Positions 63,962 to 64,000 of a stretch of 64,000 nt of DNA are shown here, piece by piece (positions within the stretch are counted from its first letter, which is position 1; each line of letters begins with the position of its first letter). The notes beneath the pieces were generated by a model. The model was given only the letters and a program-made list of their open reading frames with translations. It was not told where the DNA came from and did no database searches. The DNA lies in contig NZ_HG992750.1 in the NCBI RefSeq assembly GCF_905175385.1, forward strand, positions 1,488,001 to 1,552,000, given 5' to 3'. Source of the DNA: Vibrio sp. B1FLJ16 (GTDB taxonomy: Bacteria; Pseudomonadota; Gammaproteobacteria; Enterobacterales; Vibrionaceae). The position numbers and the translations under genes are program-made.

Positions 63962-64000
63962 TTATTTACTTGCCTTAGCACGTACTTCCGTCAGACGTTT
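63962..64000 (-). CDS. C-terminal end of an unidentified gene, perhaps malQ
   Basis: Twelve codons (KRLTEVRAKASK) and a TAA enter from the right edge of the window on the - strand. This is too short for identification. In other Vibrio the gene before glgB is often malQ (4-alpha-glucanotransferase), which would fit the maltodextrin/glycogen setting, but this is only positional inference. Confidence 0.4.
   Translation of the reverse strand, partial: KRLTEVRAKASK

Noticed and set aside
63787..63981. 64-residue - strand reading frame beside glgB
   Set aside because: It runs through a clear terminator hairpin and overlaps the stop region of the upstream gene, so it is very unlikely to be coding.

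Overview
The window reads as a stretch of a Vibrio chromosome, probably the smaller one. The reasons are a lateral (swarming) flagellar gene set with its own sigma factor and H+-type motor, a secreted serine protease with a GlyGly-CTERM tail, a maltodextrin/glycogen block (malS, glgB), and copies of a TATACCC...GGGTATA inverted-repeat element. The species cannot be fixed from sequence reading alone. Nothing resembling tRNA, rRNA or CRISPR was seen.

Region 1 (1-21195) is dominated by the lateral flagellum. On the + strand are the frameshifted end of a FliL-like gene, the sigma-28 gene lafS and the motor genes lafT and lafU. On the - strand runs flgBCDEFGHIJKL plus a flagellin-like gene (18742 down to 8769). 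Divergent from flgB is the + strand set flgA, flgM, flgN and a lytic transglycosylase. FlgJ here has only the rod-binding domain, so the coupled transglycosylase is the likely wall-opening enzyme. Between the two flagellar blocks (2.9-8.7 kb) lie small, partly lineage-specific genes: a 3-TM protein, a SPOR lipoprotein, an acetyltransferase, a split membrane protein, an FMN reductase, a cold-shock protein and a decayed extra copy of part of the flagellin-like gene.

Region 2 (21.4-28.6 kb) holds a trimeric-autotransporter-like adhesin built on 42-bp repeats, a DUF2946-like protein, a cytochrome b562, a PHP phosphatase, a GlyGly-CTERM serine protease, an acetyltransferase, a 267-bp palindromic MITE-like repeat and an EamA transporter. 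Region 3 (29-41 kb) holds an efflux operon (FUSC membrane protein, outer-membrane factor, DUF1656, HlyD adaptor), followed closely by a K+-channel-like protein and an AI-2E family protein. After these come CsgI/YccT-like, ferredoxin-NADP reductase, thioesterase, VF530, D,D-carboxypeptidase and S33 peptidase genes.

Region 4 (41.4-49 kb) contains a YjiH transporter and hutG facing hutF-hutD across two HutC-type palindromes. This is the five-step histidine route, but hutH, hutU and hutI are not here. Next are trhO, a patatin phospholipase gene broken at a run of nine A, a MarC protein and a nitroreductase. Region 5 (50-64 kb) has a wza-wzb-wzc operon closed by a terminator with no glycosyltransferases, a CRP-associated dicarboxylate/amino-acid symporter, a DUF6795-like/class 3 lipase pair whose lipase has an in-frame stop at codon 23, a DUF1232 protein, malS, mtgA, glgB and the last codons of another gene.

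The most rewarding places are the disrupted genes (lafF, patatin, lipase), the lipase pair, the decayed flagellar duplicate, the adhesin repeats and the MITE family. Start codons were moved where a Shine-Dalgarno sequence, signal peptide or gene overlap argued for it.
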